The notes under the pieces: model-generated
The model's input: only the letters and a program-made list of their open reading frames with translations
Database searches by the model: none
What the model was told of the DNA's origin: nothing
From: Nocardia mikamii NBRC 108933
GTDB taxonomy: Bacteria; Actinomycetota; Actinomycetes; Mycobacteriales; Mycobacteriaceae
DNA: 64,000 bases
NCBI RefSeq assembly: GCF_001613505.1
Contig: NZ_BDCM01000014.1
Span: forward strand, 124,001 to 188,000
Direction of reading: 5' to 3'
Shown: positions 44,601 to 51,792 of the stretch, in pieces
Position numbering within the stretch: position 1 is the first letter of the stretch
Layout: every line of letters starts with the position of its first letter
Position numbers and translations under genes: made by a program

Positions 44601-46841
44601 GGGGTCGACCTGGGGCGAGTGCGACGCGTAGTCGACGTCCACCCAGCGCACCCGCACGCCTTCGTCGTCGTAACGAGACACCAACGCCGCCAACGCCTCC
44701 GGGTCGCCGGTCAGCACCGTCGTGGCCGGGCCGTTGATCGCGGCCACCGAGACTCCGTCGACAAGACGGGCCCGCACCGAATCCGCGGGTGCCCACACCA
44801 CGGCCATGCGTCCGGCCCCGCTGAGCCGCCGCGCGACCAGCGCCGAGCGGCCCGCGACCACACGCACGGCGTCGCCGAGGGTCAGCGCGCCCGCCACGAA
44901 AGCCGCCGCCACCTCACCCTGGGAATGGCCCACCACCGCGTCCGGCGCGATCCCCCAGGACGCCCACACCAGCGCGATCCCGACCATCGTCACGAACAGG
45001 GCCGGCTGTACCACGTCGACGCGTTCCAGCGACGGTGCGCCGTCCACGTCGAGCAGCACCTCTCGCACCGACCATCCGGTCTCGGCCGCGATCACCTCAT
45101 CCGCCACGCTCACCCAGGCGCGGAACACCGCGGAGGTCTCCCACAGACGCGCTCCCATACCGGCCCATTGACCGCCCTGGCCCGGGAAGACGAAGGCGAC
45201 GGATTCGGCCGCGGCCGCCGGGAAGGCCCACAACTCCGTCAGCTCCCGGAAGGTCGCCGACGGACCTGCCGGGACCGGAAGCGGGCGGTCGTCGGACCAT
45301 GCGTCGCGCGCGGAGACCACCCGGGTCTCGCTCCGCGAAACCTGTTGCAGCCCAGCGGCAAGCTCGTCCGCGCTCTGCGCGAAGACGACCGCGCGCTCGG
45401 GCAGGCCGGAACGGGCGGCGAGCGTCCGCGCGACAGCCGGCAGCGCGGCATCCGAATCGGGTATGCCCGCCCGCAGATCCGCCGCCAGCGCCCGCACGCC
45501 CGCGTCCGAAACCGCCGAGAAGACCCAGGGCACCGGCCGGACCGCGACAGCCGGACCGGAGGGAGTGTCGCCGCCCGCCGGTCGATCCGGCGCGGCCGCG
45601 ACGACCACGTGGCAATTCGTGCCGCCCATACCGAAGGCCGAAACCCCCGCCACGCGTTCGCCGTCCGGCCAGACGCGTCGGCCGGTCACCACCTCGAGCC
45701 GCCAATCCTTCCATCGCACAGCGGGATTCGGGGTCCGGAAGTTCAGACTCGGCGGTAGTTCCCCGTGATGTACAGCCAGCACGACCTTCAGCAGGCCGGC
45801 GATTCCGGCCGCACCTTCGAGATGCCCGATATTGGTCTTCACCGATCCGACCAGCAGCGGGGTGCGGCGCGGCGCACCCAATTCGGCGCCGAGCGCCTCG
45901 GCCTCCACCGGATCACCCACCCGCGTCCCGGTTCCGTGCAGTTCCACGTAGGCCACCGCGGCCGGGTCGACACCGGCCGCACGGTATGCCTCGCGCAGTA
46001 CGGCACGCTGCCCGTCGACCGTCGGCGTGGTGAGATCCTTTCCCGCGCCGTCGTTTCCGATCGCACTGCCGCGCAGCACGGCGTAGATCCGATCCCCGTC
46101 GGCGAGCGCCTGCGGGACCGTCTTGAGGACCACGAAGCCGCCGCCCTCGCCACGGACGAAACCGTTGGCCCGCGCGTCGAGGGTGTAGCAGCGACCGTCC
46201 GGCGACAGTCCGCCGAACCGCGACATCCGCAACGCGCTGTCCTCGACCAGATTCAGCTGCACTCCGCCCGCCAGCGCGGCGGTCGATTCGCCGCGACGCA
46301 GGCTCTCCATCGCCAGATGGACCGCGACCAGCGACGAGGACTGTCCGGTGTCGACGGTGAGGCTGGGACCGCGCAGGCCGAGCAGGTAGGAGATCCGGTT
46401 CGCGATCACGCCGCGACTGGCCCCCGCACCGGTGTGGTGTGCGATCGCCGCATCGCCGCGGCGCTGCTGCACGATGCGATAGTCGTCGGCCATCGCGCCC
46501 ACGAATACTCCGGTGCGGCCGGGCCGGCGGCCGAGGGCATCCTCGAATGCCTGCCAGGCCAATTCCAGCATCAACCGCTGCTGCGGGTCCGTCTCGATCG
46601 CCTCGCGCGCGGAGATGCCGAAGAACGCGGCATCGAAATCCGTGACGGTGTCGAGGAATCCACCTCGCCGCAGCGATTCGTCGGCGGAGCGCCACCGCTC
46701 GGGCGGGGTATCGGTGATCGCGTCGATACCGCCGCGCAGCAACCGCCAGAAGGCTTGCGGGTCGGGCGCCTGCGGTAGGCGGCACGACAGCCCGACCACG
46801 GCGATGGCGGTCCGGGACGGGGGTAGGGGAACCATGCTCAT
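38667..46841 (-). CDS. Type I modular polyketide synthase: KSQ-AT-ACP / KS-AT-KR-ACP-TE
   Basis: The 2724-aa protein starts at ATG 46841 after GGAAGTGG. Rough domain positions: KSQ 10-430, AT 545-845, ACP 920-985 (Ser948), KS 1020-1445 (Cys1189 in VDTACSSSL), AT 1570-1870, KR 1960-2290, ACP 2365-2440 (Ser2401), TE 2475-2720. The first KS has Gln167 in VDTGQSSSL, the decarboxylating loading type. Both ATs have GHSQGE (Ser640, Ser1663) and YASH, the methylmalonyl-CoA signature. The KR keeps TGGTGAIG and the Ser/Tyr/Asn residues (VYGAANAYLDAL). There is no DH or ER. Predicted product: propionyl starter plus one methylmalonyl, ketoreduced, i.e. 3-hydroxy-2-methylpentanoate or its ester. The TE Ser (about 2580) is in GTSSG instead of GHSxG. 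Confidence 0.95.
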   Translation of the reverse strand: MSMVPLPPSRTAIAVVGLSCRLPQAPDPQAFWRLLRGGIDAITDTPPERWRSADESLRRGGFLDTVTDFDAAFFGISAREAIETDPQQRLMLELAWQAFEDALGRRPGRTGVFVGAMADDYRIVQQRRGDAAIAHHTGAGASRGVIANRISYLLGLRGPSLTVDTGQSSSLVAVHLAMESLRRGESTAALAGGVQLNLVEDSALRMSRFGGLSPDGRCYTLDARANGFVRGEGGGFVVLKTVPQALADGDRIYAVLRGSAIGNDGAGKDLTTPTVDGQRAVLREAYRAAGVDPAAVAYVELHGTGTRVGDPVEAEALGAELGAPRRTPLLVGSVKTNIGHLEGAAGIAGLLKVVLAVHHGELPPSLNFRTPNPAVRWKDWRLEVVTGRRVWPDGERVAGVSAFGMGGTNCHVVVAAAPDRPAGGDTPSGPAVAVRPVPWVFSAVSDAGVRALAADLRAGIPDSDAALPAVARTLAARSGLPERAVVFAQSADELAAGLQQVSRSETRVVSARDAWSDDRPLPVPAGPSATFRELTELWAFPAAAAESVAFVFPGQGGQWAGMGARLWETSAVFRAWVSVADEVIAAETGWSVREVLLDVDGAPSLERVDVVQPALFVTMVGIALVWASWGIAPDAVVGHSQGEVAAAFVAGALTLGDAVRVVAGRSALVARRLSGAGRMAVVWAPADSVRARLVDGVSVAAINGPATTVLTGDPEALAALVSRYDDEGVRVRWVDVDYASHSPQVDPVRAELVAELTAVRPRRAQVPFYSSVTGAHLAVAGLDAEYWFRNLREPVNFAGAVDALVAGEFRTFVECSPHPSLAGAVEDAAGPRAVVLSSLRRDDGGANRLLESLAQAWVAGVGVDWASVVGPGARRPAPRYSFRRTTFWPGVATAAESGRPAPGTRWNALGPARRRRELLELIRAAAAAVGASDISDTAVSFTGSGFDSVMAIELRNRLSFATGLSLPASVLFDHPSPDRLAGHLANLLNTSPVQALSAPRAGDAVQDTGSDVPDDSDAIAIVSMACRYPGGADTPEKLWDLVVSGRDAIGPFPADRGWDLAGLFDDEPGRAGKSSARAGGFLYDAPQFDAELFGISPREAAAMDPQQRLLLETSWELFERAGLNVHALRGSDTGVFVGAMAPDYGPRMSEAGERAAGYVLTGTTGGVASGRISYVHGFTGPALTVDTACSSSLVALHLAAAALRRGECSLAVAGGATVMSTPGIFVEFSQQRGLSPDGRCRAFGAGADGTGWAEGVGVLLLERLSDARRHGHRVLAVLRGSAVNSDGASNGLTAPNGPAQERVIRRALADAGLTTADVDVVEGHGTGTALGDPIEAHALLATYGRDRAGGHPLRLGSLKSNIGHSQAAAGVGGVIKMVQALRHAVLPRTLHADRPSPLIDWAAGQVELLTANEPWPVTGRPRRAAVSSFGIGGTNAHVVLEQAPVVADSAPAARGGPVPWILSAASADGLREHAAALADFARRPDAPHPRGVAAALATRATLAERAVVIGRTPRDFAEALHRIAQAPTRVVAAVPTPSSHEHEPVPLGNAALTFPELLAAFGFRFEPVEGVAVLFPGQGGQWAGMGAQLWESSPVFRAWVSTLDVVVREATGWSVRDVLLDRAGAEPLDRVDVVQVALFAMSVGVALVWASWGIGAEAVAGHSQGEVAAAFVAGGLTLADAVHVVVTRSRLIARKLSGSGGMAVVWAAPERIRPRLVDGVVVAAVNGPEVVVLSGDSQRLRTVADGFEAEGVRVRWVDVDYASHSPAVEAVHDELVDRLAALRPRSSAVAFYSSVHGGLLDTAELDAAYWFRNLREPVDFTAAVAALAADGFRFFVESSPHPGLVGAVEETVGADGVVVGSLRRGEGGLDRLLPAAGEGWVRGLPVDWPRVIGAAPDAEAPTYTFRRQRYWLSAEPPRARTADDWRYRIDWRALPPATARPAGRWLLVGAPAEVRAALSRSRLEVTDDRDSGPWRGALSFLGDIGETLELLRSLPEPVPLYVITRGAVSVAGEPLADPAQSVLWGLGYSLALARPDRWGGLIDLPATPLDADLVATLESALNTATENQMAVRPSGLFARRLVRAHARIDRGPWRSRGSALVTGGTGAIGARVARWLLRTGTDHVVLLSRSGPAAPNAAALRAEFGSAITIVACDITDRAALGRVIGDIADLRTVVHAAGVVDGRAVTEVTAADIARVIGPKAVAAQYLHELTGVLDAFVLFSSGAAVWGSADQGVYGAANAYLDALAAHRRGLGLPATSIAWGAWDGGGMAAEPGAAQRWRRQGVLPMDPEAALDQLERALRADESGLLVADIDWARLAPVLTAARPLPLLAELPEAQTAAEPVEATPGRSFAERLAALPEDEADRALLELVRAEIAAVLGYDAPRADDDDRNLLELGFDSLTTVELRNRLNAATGLSIAVTFLFDHATASELAKALGSELALADEPPVAPADPVSMLFHQAFESGKFAEGMALLRDAARLRPMFDSAATVPHPDPVTLAEGDGGPQMICFSALVAMTGAQVYTRFADEFRGQRRVSALPAPGFVSGDSLPATIEAVIDLQTEIVRPIAARAEVVLTGTSSGGWLAHAVAARLERDGLRVAGVVLLDTYLPDADLLRRAQHRVIGGVLDRQAGFGLADGVRLSAMGWYIPLFANWRPEPITAPTLLVRASEPLRDHTGAALEDLDWRSAWTLPHTVKDVPGDHFTILEEHAASTARAVREWLDR

Positions 46842-47092
46842 TCGGCCACTTCCGTTGCTGTGCGAACGACCGCGAGGTCTGTGCGAGCGTCGGCCGGCAT
46901 CGTCGCCAGGGCCGCGGGTGAGGCCCGGAGGTCCGGCGACTGGACAGCGCCGGTCTGTGCACCCTCGGGCGGCTCGGCTCAGTCTGTCCGAGCAGGGATG
47001 TGCGCGTCTTCGGCCGCAGGCACGGATCGCCGGCCGCGGTACCGGTCCGGGGCCCGGCCCGGCCTCCGGGGCCGCGGACCGGGACCCCACCT

Positions 47093-47112
47093 CGTTCGAC
47101 TATCATCGAAAT
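47093..47112. promoter_or_regulatory. ArsR-type operator A, upstream of arsR-like gene 1
   Basis: CGTTCGA (47093-47099), a 6-nt spacer, then TCGAAAT (47106-47112). The TTCGA-N6-TCGAA core recurs at 47592-47611 and 52804-52823. It lies 25 bp before the ArsR-like gene, in the gap shared with the divergent PKS, so it could control both. A TATCAT hexamer (47101-47106) overlaps the site and could be its -10. Confidence 0.6.
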
Positions 47113-47136
47113 AGCAGAGGTGAGTGGAAGGCGGTC

Positions 47137-47463
47137 GTGGTGGCTCGAGTCGTTAATCAGCCGGCGCGCGAGGACATCGAATTGACCGCGGTCTTCCATG
47201 CACTCAGCGATCCGGCACGGTTGCGCATCGTCTGCGATCTGGCCGACCGCACCGACGAGATGTCGTGCAGCGAGCTGACGGTCGAGATGTCGAAATCGAC
47301 TCTGTCCCACCATCTGAAGGTGCTGCGCGAGGCGGGACTCACGGTGACCCGAGTCGACGGCACGCGGCGGATGGTGTCGCTGCGCGCGGACGATCTGGAC
47401 GCCCGCTTCCCGGGCCTGTTGCGGACCGTCGTCGCGGTCGCCCCGCGCCCCGTTCGCGCCTAG
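47137..47463 (+). CDS. ArsR-family winged-helix repressor 1
   Basis: The 108-aa protein has FHALSDPARLRIVCDLADR, and the recognition helix region MSKSTLSHHLKVLREAGLTV is classical ArsR. The metal-binding ELCVCDL motif is absent; a single Cys (EMSCSELT) sits near the recognition helix, so it may sense a thiol-reactive or other organic ligand. The start is GTG 47137 or 47140, with GGAAGG (47126-47131) as RBS. It is divergent from the PKS and has an inverted-repeat operator just upstream, consistent with autoregulation. It is paralogous to the ArsR at 49.6 kb. Confidence 0.88.
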   Translation: MVARVVNQPAREDIELTAVFHALSDPARLRIVCDLADRTDEMSCSELTVEMSKSTLSHHLKVLREAGLTVTRVDGTRRMVSLRADDLDARFPGLLRTVVAVAPRPVRA

Positions 47464-47591
47464 ACCGCGAAAATCGTTCCGCGGCAGCCGAAGACAGCTC
47501 CGCCGGAGGTTCTGGATCTATCCTCACCGCCCAGGCGCGCGTTCTCACAACCGTTGACGCCCCTACGGGCCTGTGTCACCATGTGAACCAC

Positions 47592-47621
47592 ATTTCGATT
47601 GTTTTCGAAGTCTCTTACAAT
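47592..47621 (+). promoter_or_regulatory. ArsR-type operator B on the promoter of the second MFS gene
   Basis: ATTTCGA (47592-47598), 6-nt spacer, TCGAAGT (47605-47611). A promoter-like pair TTTCGA (47593-47598) and TACAAT (47616-47621) with a 17-bp spacer coincides with it, so a bound repressor would occlude RNA polymerase. It lies 33 bp before the ATG of the MFS gene. Confidence 0.65.
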
Positions 47622-47643
47622 CCCCCGAAGTAGGTGTACACGC

Positions 47644-48876
47644 ATGGTTTCACCGACCCCACCCGTCACCGAGGATCCGGATCGCGCCACGCGCCGGCTG
47701 CTGATCGTCGGTTCCGTCTGCGCGGCGCTCGTCGGCCTCGACGCGCTGGTCGTCGCGCCCCTCGCCCCCACCATCACCCGCTCCACCGGCGCGTCGATCG
47801 ACTCCGCCGGACTGCTGGTGACCACCTACGCACTGGTCTACGCGGTGACCGGCCCCCTGTTCGGCCCGGTCTCCGACCGCTGGGGCCGGCGCAATGTGAT
47901 CCTCACCGGCCTGGTCGCCTTCTCCCTGGGCACGGCCCTGACCGGCGTGTTCTCGAATTTCGCCGTGCTGCTCGTCTTTCGCGGTGTCGCCGGTCTCGGC
48001 GCCGCGATGATGGTGCCGAGCATCTTCGCCGCCGTCGCCGACGTCGTCGCGCCCGAACGCCGCGGTCGTGCGATCGGCATCATCATGGGCGCGCTCACCG
48101 GCTCCTCGCTGATCGGCGTACCGCTGGGCTCCTTCGCCGCCGACGCGTTGAGCTGGCGGGTGACCTTCTGGGTGATCGCCGCCCTGGCGGTGGTCGCACT
48201 GGTGGCGGTACCGCTGTCGCTGCCGCAGCTGCCGCCGGCGGCCGCCGACTCCGACGTGAGTCCGCTGCGCGCCTATGTGGGCAAGTTCCGGGCCGCGTTC
48301 AGTAATCCGACGGTGATCTTCGTGCTGCTGTCGACGTTCTTCTGGACGGCGGGCAACCAGGGCATGTGGGCCAATATCGGGGTCTATTTCCATACCGCCT
48401 TCGATCTGTCCACCACCGCGATCGGCCTGGTCCTGCTGGTCATCAGCGCGGTCGGTGTGCTGGGCAACTTCCTCGGCGGGCGGCTCACCGACCGATACGG
48501 CAAGCGTGCGGTCATCGCCGCGGCCGGTGTGTCGGTCGCGGTCGCGCTGGTCACCTTCTCGAGTCTCAGCGGCGCCCTCGTTCCGCCCGTCGTGATCGCC
48601 GCGCTGTGGGTGCTGGCGTTCAACATCGGAGCGTCCTCGATCACCACGCTGGTGAGCGAACTCAGTCCCGGTGCGCGCGGAACCGCTCTGGGCTTGAATT
48701 CTTCCGCGCTGTACGCGGGTTCGACGATCGGCACCTCGGCATCGGTCGCGGTGTTGTCGGGCACGCACAGTTTCGTCTGGCTCGGCGTCGTCTGCGCGAT
48801 CTCGTGCCTGCTGGTTTTCCCGATCGTGGTGTTGCTCGTGCGTGAGCGCGCGGTGGCCGAGGCGGTGGCGGCGTAA
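47644..48876 (+). CDS. MFS drug-efflux-type transporter (second paralogue)
   Basis: The 410-aa twelve-helix protein has motif A GPVSDRWGRRN. It shares LDALVVAPLAPTITRST and FFWTAGNQGMWANIGVYF with the MFS gene at 32.5-33.7 kb, so the two are paralogues flanking the PKS region. ATG 47644 is taken as the start, since an upstream in-frame codon at 47599 lies inside the operator. It overlaps the nitroreductase-like gene (TAATG). An ArsR operator on its promoter suggests induction by the exported compound, the usual logic of a self-resistance pump. Confidence 0.9.
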   Translation: MVSPTPPVTEDPDRATRRLLIVGSVCAALVGLDALVVAPLAPTITRSTGASIDSAGLLVTTYALVYAVTGPLFGPVSDRWGRRNVILTGLVAFSLGTALTGVFSNFAVLLVFRGVAGLGAAMMVPSIFAAVADVVAPERRGRAIGIIMGALTGSSLIGVPLGSFAADALSWRVTFWVIAALAVVALVAVPLSLPQLPPAAADSDVSPLRAYVGKFRAAFSNPTVIFVLLSTFFWTAGNQGMWANIGVYFHTAFDLSTTAIGLVLLVISAVGVLGNFLGGRLTDRYGKRAVIAAAGVSVAVALVTFSSLSGALVPPVVIAALWVLAFNIGASSITTLVSELSPGARGTALGLNSSALYAGSTIGTSASVAVLSGTHSFVWLGVVCAISCLLVFPIVVLLVRERAVAEAVAA

Positions 48877-49526
48877 TGGTGACCAGGCTGAATCTCACCA
48901 CCGACGAACTGCTCACCACCACCCGGGCGGTGCGCAAACGACTCGACCTGACCCGGCCGGTCGAACGCGAGGTGCTCGAGGAGTGCCTGCACCTGGCCAC
49001 TCAGGCGCCCACCGGGCGCAATCGGCAACGCTGGGCGTTCGTGGTGGTCACCGACCCGGAAAAGCGTGCGGCACTGGCGAATCTGTACCGCAAGGGACTG
49101 ATGGCGCCGACCGAGGTGGTCCCCGAGGACGGCATCGACTGGCGCGACGACCCGGCCCAGATCCAGCGCGGTCACGACAGCGGGCATCATCTGTTCCGGT
49201 ATCTGCACCAGGTGCCGGTTCTGCTGGTGCCGTGCGTGCACATCGTGCGGCGCACCCGTCCCGGAGCCGTCGACCTGGCCAACAGTTTCGGCTCGATCCT
49301 GCCGGCCACCTGGAGTTTCATGCTGGCCGCCCGGGAACGCGGCCTCGGCACCGTGTGGACCACGCCGCATCTGCAGTACGAGCGCGAGGCGGCCGAATTG
49401 CTGGGCATTCCGTACGAATCGGTACTCCAGACCGCGCTGATTCCGGTGGCGTACACCATCGGCACCTCGTTCCGCCCGGCGGCGCGCACCGATCTGGACA
49501 ACGTCGCGCACTGGGACACCTGGTGA
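48876..49526 (+). CDS. Nitroreductase-family flavoprotein
   Basis: The 216-aa protein has the nitroreductase N-terminal pattern TTRAVRKRLDLTRPVE, ATQAPTGRNRQRWAFVVVTD (FMN-binding) and ARERGLGTVWTTPHLQYERE, with LLGIPY toward the end. Family members use FMN and NAD(P)H to reduce nitro groups, quinones or enones, or oxidise dihydro-substrates. Its ATG overlaps the MFS stop by one base, so it shares the operator-controlled transcript. A tailoring or detoxifying role is inferred. Confidence 0.85.
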   Translation: MVTRLNLTTDELLTTTRAVRKRLDLTRPVEREVLEECLHLATQAPTGRNRQRWAFVVVTDPEKRAALANLYRKGLMAPTEVVPEDGIDWRDDPAQIQRGHDSGHHLFRYLHQVPVLLVPCVHIVRRTRPGAVDLANSFGSILPATWSFMLAARERGLGTVWTTPHLQYEREAAELLGIPYESVLQTALIPVAYTIGTSFRPAARTDLDNVAHWDTW

Positions 49527-49565
49527 GCGCGGCTGCGCCGTCCGCGACGCCGGTAGACTCGCACA

Positions 49566-49886
49566 GTGCGCGCGCTCGAACACCCCTCCGTCGACTCGGT
49601 CGCCCTGCCCACTCTGCTGCAGGCCCTCGCCGATCCGGTGCGCCTGGACATCGTCTGCAAACTGATGCAGCGCGAGGCGATCACCTGCGGCGGATTCGAT
49701 GTCCCGGTGAGCATGTCCACGCTGTCGCATCATCTGAAGGTGCTGCGGATGGCGGGTCTGCTGCGCGTGATCCAGGAGGGCAGCTACCGCCGCAACGAAC
49801 TGCGCTACGACGAGGTCGAGACCCGCTTCCCCGGAGTGCTGAGCTCTATTCTGCGCAATGTGCACGAGGGCATCACGGCTTCCTGA
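49566..49886 (+). CDS. ArsR-family winged-helix repressor 2
   Basis: The 106-aa protein reads LLQALADPVRLDIVCKLMQR and VSMSTLSHHLKVLRMAGLLR, and ends TRFPGVLSSILRN. These segments align with the first ArsR (DARFPGLLRTVV at the same place). It starts at GTG 49566 with no strong RBS, 39 bp after the nitroreductase-like gene, probably in the same operon. One Cys (AITCGGFD) lies where the first paralogue has its Cys. No ELCVCDL metal site is present. The 3' end overlaps the convergent secreted-protein gene by 14 bp. Confidence 0.88.
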   Translation: MRALEHPSVDSVALPTLLQALADPVRLDIVCKLMQREAITCGGFDVPVSMSTLSHHLKVLRMAGLLRVIQEGSYRRNELRYDEVETRFPGVLSSILRNVHEGITAS

Positions 49887-50391
49887 ACGTCCGCACCAGC
49901 GGCCCGGTCGTGCTGGTCACACCGGTCGCGGTGGCACATCCGGCCAGATCGGGCGTCAAATAGATCCCGGCGCCGTCCACCTGATCGCCGAGGAATTCGC
50001 CGTCGACGACCGTGCCGGACACGACGATCACCGTCTGCCCGGCCGGTCGGTCGGCGAAGACCGTGCGGAAGCGAAAGGTGCTGTGGCGTCCGTTGTTCCA
50101 ATCTATGCGGGAAGTGCCGACTCCCGCCGCCGGGCCGCAGCCGATCTCCGCCCGGCCGCCGGCGTGGGTGGTGCCGCCGGTGATCGACGGATCGCTCGAG
50201 GCGCACGACAGGGTCGCGTCGGTGACGATGGTCGTCGGCCGCGCGGTGGCGGTGAGGCCGGGCGTGTAGGTGACCGTACTGGTTCCGGCGCAGCGTGTTC
50301 CGACCTCGCCGGCGCGTGCGGACGGCGCGGTGCACAGGGTCACCGCCACCGTCCACGCCAGGACCACCGCCGTGACGATCATCGCCCTCAT
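49873..50391 (-). CDS. Secreted protein of unknown function, 172 aa
   Basis: ATG 50391 opens a Sec signal peptide (MRAMIVTAVVLAWTVAVTL, then CTAPSARA before a likely cleavage site). The mature part is rich in Thr, Gly and Val. It contains several Cys residues (GTRCAGTST, TLSCASSDP, AEIGCGPAAG, DLAGCATATG) that could form two disulfides, and an alternating beta-like pattern. I do not recognise a family. Its start overlaps the stop of the acyltransferase gene (ATGA), so the two are translationally coupled. Confidence 0.75.
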   Translation of the reverse strand: MRAMIVTAVVLAWTVAVTLCTAPSARAGEVGTRCAGTSTVTYTPGLTATARPTTIVTDATLSCASSDPSITGGTTHAGGRAEIGCGPAAGVGTSRIDWNNGRHSTFRFRTVFADRPAGQTVIVVSGTVVDGEFLGDQVDGAGIYLTPDLAGCATATGVTSTTGPLVRTFRKP

Positions 50392-51677
50392 CGCTGCACC
50401 CCGTCCGCCGCAGGCGAATCCGACACCGCCGCAGGCGAATCGACCACCGCGATCGGCGGCGCGGCCGCGACACCCTCGGCACCGGATGCGTCCGCCGGCC
50501 TCGCGGTGTCCGCCGCCACCCCGGCGAGTGAGGTCAGCGTCGCGGTCGATACGGCGGGCAGCGACGACCGGCGCCGGCGCGGACGACTCCACCGGCGCAC
50601 GATCGGCGATTCCACCGCCGAGTACAGGCCCCAGGCGAGCACGACATCGACCACCAGCAGCCCCAGCACGACCGCGAGCGCGACCGGAGTGGACCAGGCC
50701 GCCTGGATACCGAACAGCCGGACCCGATAGTGCAGGACCAATTCGTGAATCATGTAGAACGCGAACGAGATATCGCCCAGCCACACCACGAAACGCGCTC
50801 GCCACAGCGACGGTGTGCCCCGCACATCGGCGCGCGCGCCCGCCAGGATCAGCAGCGCGATCGGCACGATGGTCACCGCGTCGAGCGCGAACAGGTACGG
50901 CGCGTACAACAGACCCACATATCCCAGCACCGCCAGCCCGGTCGCCGGGGCGAGGGACAGCGGCGCGCGCCGGCCCGACAGCAGCAGCTTCGCCAGCAGG
51001 ATGCCGAGCAGGAAGTCCAGGGTGCGCACGGGCGGGAACAAGTAGACGAACCAGAACTGGTACACCGGCACGTCCGGTGCGAACGGCACCCGCGGCCGGT
51101 CGGGCAGCAATCGCGCGATCAGCGGGAGCACGACGATGACGGCGATCACCGCGATCGTCACTGCCCAGAGCCGTTCGGCCCGGATCCGGTTCACCGCGGC
51201 CAGCAGCCAGGGGAACAGTAGATAGAAGAACGCCTCACAGCACAGCGACCAGGCGACGGTGTTCATACTGGCGAAGTTCTGCACGATCGGCAGCCAGGTG
51301 TGCACGAGCAGCAGATTGGGAATCGCCACCCCCGCGGTGACCGTCTTTCCCGTCCACAGCAGCAGCGCGAACGCGATCGCCCAGGTGAGCAGGTGATTGG
51401 GGTAGATCTTCACCGCCCGGCGACGCCAGAAGCCCACCGTGGTGTCGCCGGGACGCGCCGACCACGCCAGCACGAAACCGCTGAGCACGAAGAAGAATCC
51501 GACACCGGTCCACCCCGCCCGTTTCACCAGGAACGAGGCGGTGTCGGCGGCGCCGGCATCGGCGAAGAACCCCTCCAGCGAGACGTGCGTGCAGAACACG
51601 AGAAGTGCTGCGGCGAAACGCATTCCGGTCAATGTCGGCAGGCGGGGAACCTTGGTCGGTTGCGATGTGTCGGTCAC
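50388..51677 (-). CDS. Acyltransferase-3 family membrane protein
   Basis: The 429-aa protein starts at GTG 51677, seven nt after AGGAGG. It has about ten hydrophobic helices with family hallmarks: LTGMRFAAALLVFCTHVSLE (catalytic His region), GFFFVLSGFVLAWSARPGD, RRRAVKIYPNHLLTWAIAF and FYMIHELVLHYRVRLFG. Such enzymes O-acetylate or O-acylate exported sugars, macrolides or envelope polymers. The last 70 or so residues form a disordered Ala/Ser-rich tail after RRWSRPRRRRS. It is coupled to the downstream secreted protein. A role in acylating the PKS-cluster product or an envelope glycan is possible. Confidence 0.9.
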   Translation of the reverse strand: MTDTSQPTKVPRLPTLTGMRFAAALLVFCTHVSLEGFFADAGAADTASFLVKRAGWTGVGFFFVLSGFVLAWSARPGDTTVGFWRRRAVKIYPNHLLTWAIAFALLLWTGKTVTAGVAIPNLLLVHTWLPIVQNFASMNTVAWSLCCEAFFYLLFPWLLAAVNRIRAERLWAVTIAVIAVIVVLPLIARLLPDRPRVPFAPDVPVYQFWFVYLFPPVRTLDFLLGILLAKLLLSGRRAPLSLAPATGLAVLGYVGLLYAPYLFALDAVTIVPIALLILAGARADVRGTPSLWRARFVVWLGDISFAFYMIHELVLHYRVRLFGIQAAWSTPVALAVVLGLLVVDVVLAWGLYSAVESPIVRRWSRPRRRRSSLPAVSTATLTSLAGVAADTARPADASGAEGVAAAPPIAVVDSPAAVSDSPAADGVQR

Positions 51678-51792
51678 GGAGCACCCTCCTGACGGGCGAA
51701 GGAAACGACGGCCCATCAAGTGTCGAAAAGGGTGATCCGGTCGTCTTCGGGCAACGGACCGGTTCGCCGGCCCGCCCTCGGTCCGGTCCGCG

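Noticed and set aside
46200..46460. First KS of the PKS as a dead or mutated domain.
   Set aside because: Gln in place of the active Cys within DTxQSSS is the standard KSQ decarboxylating loading domain, so it is functional in another way.
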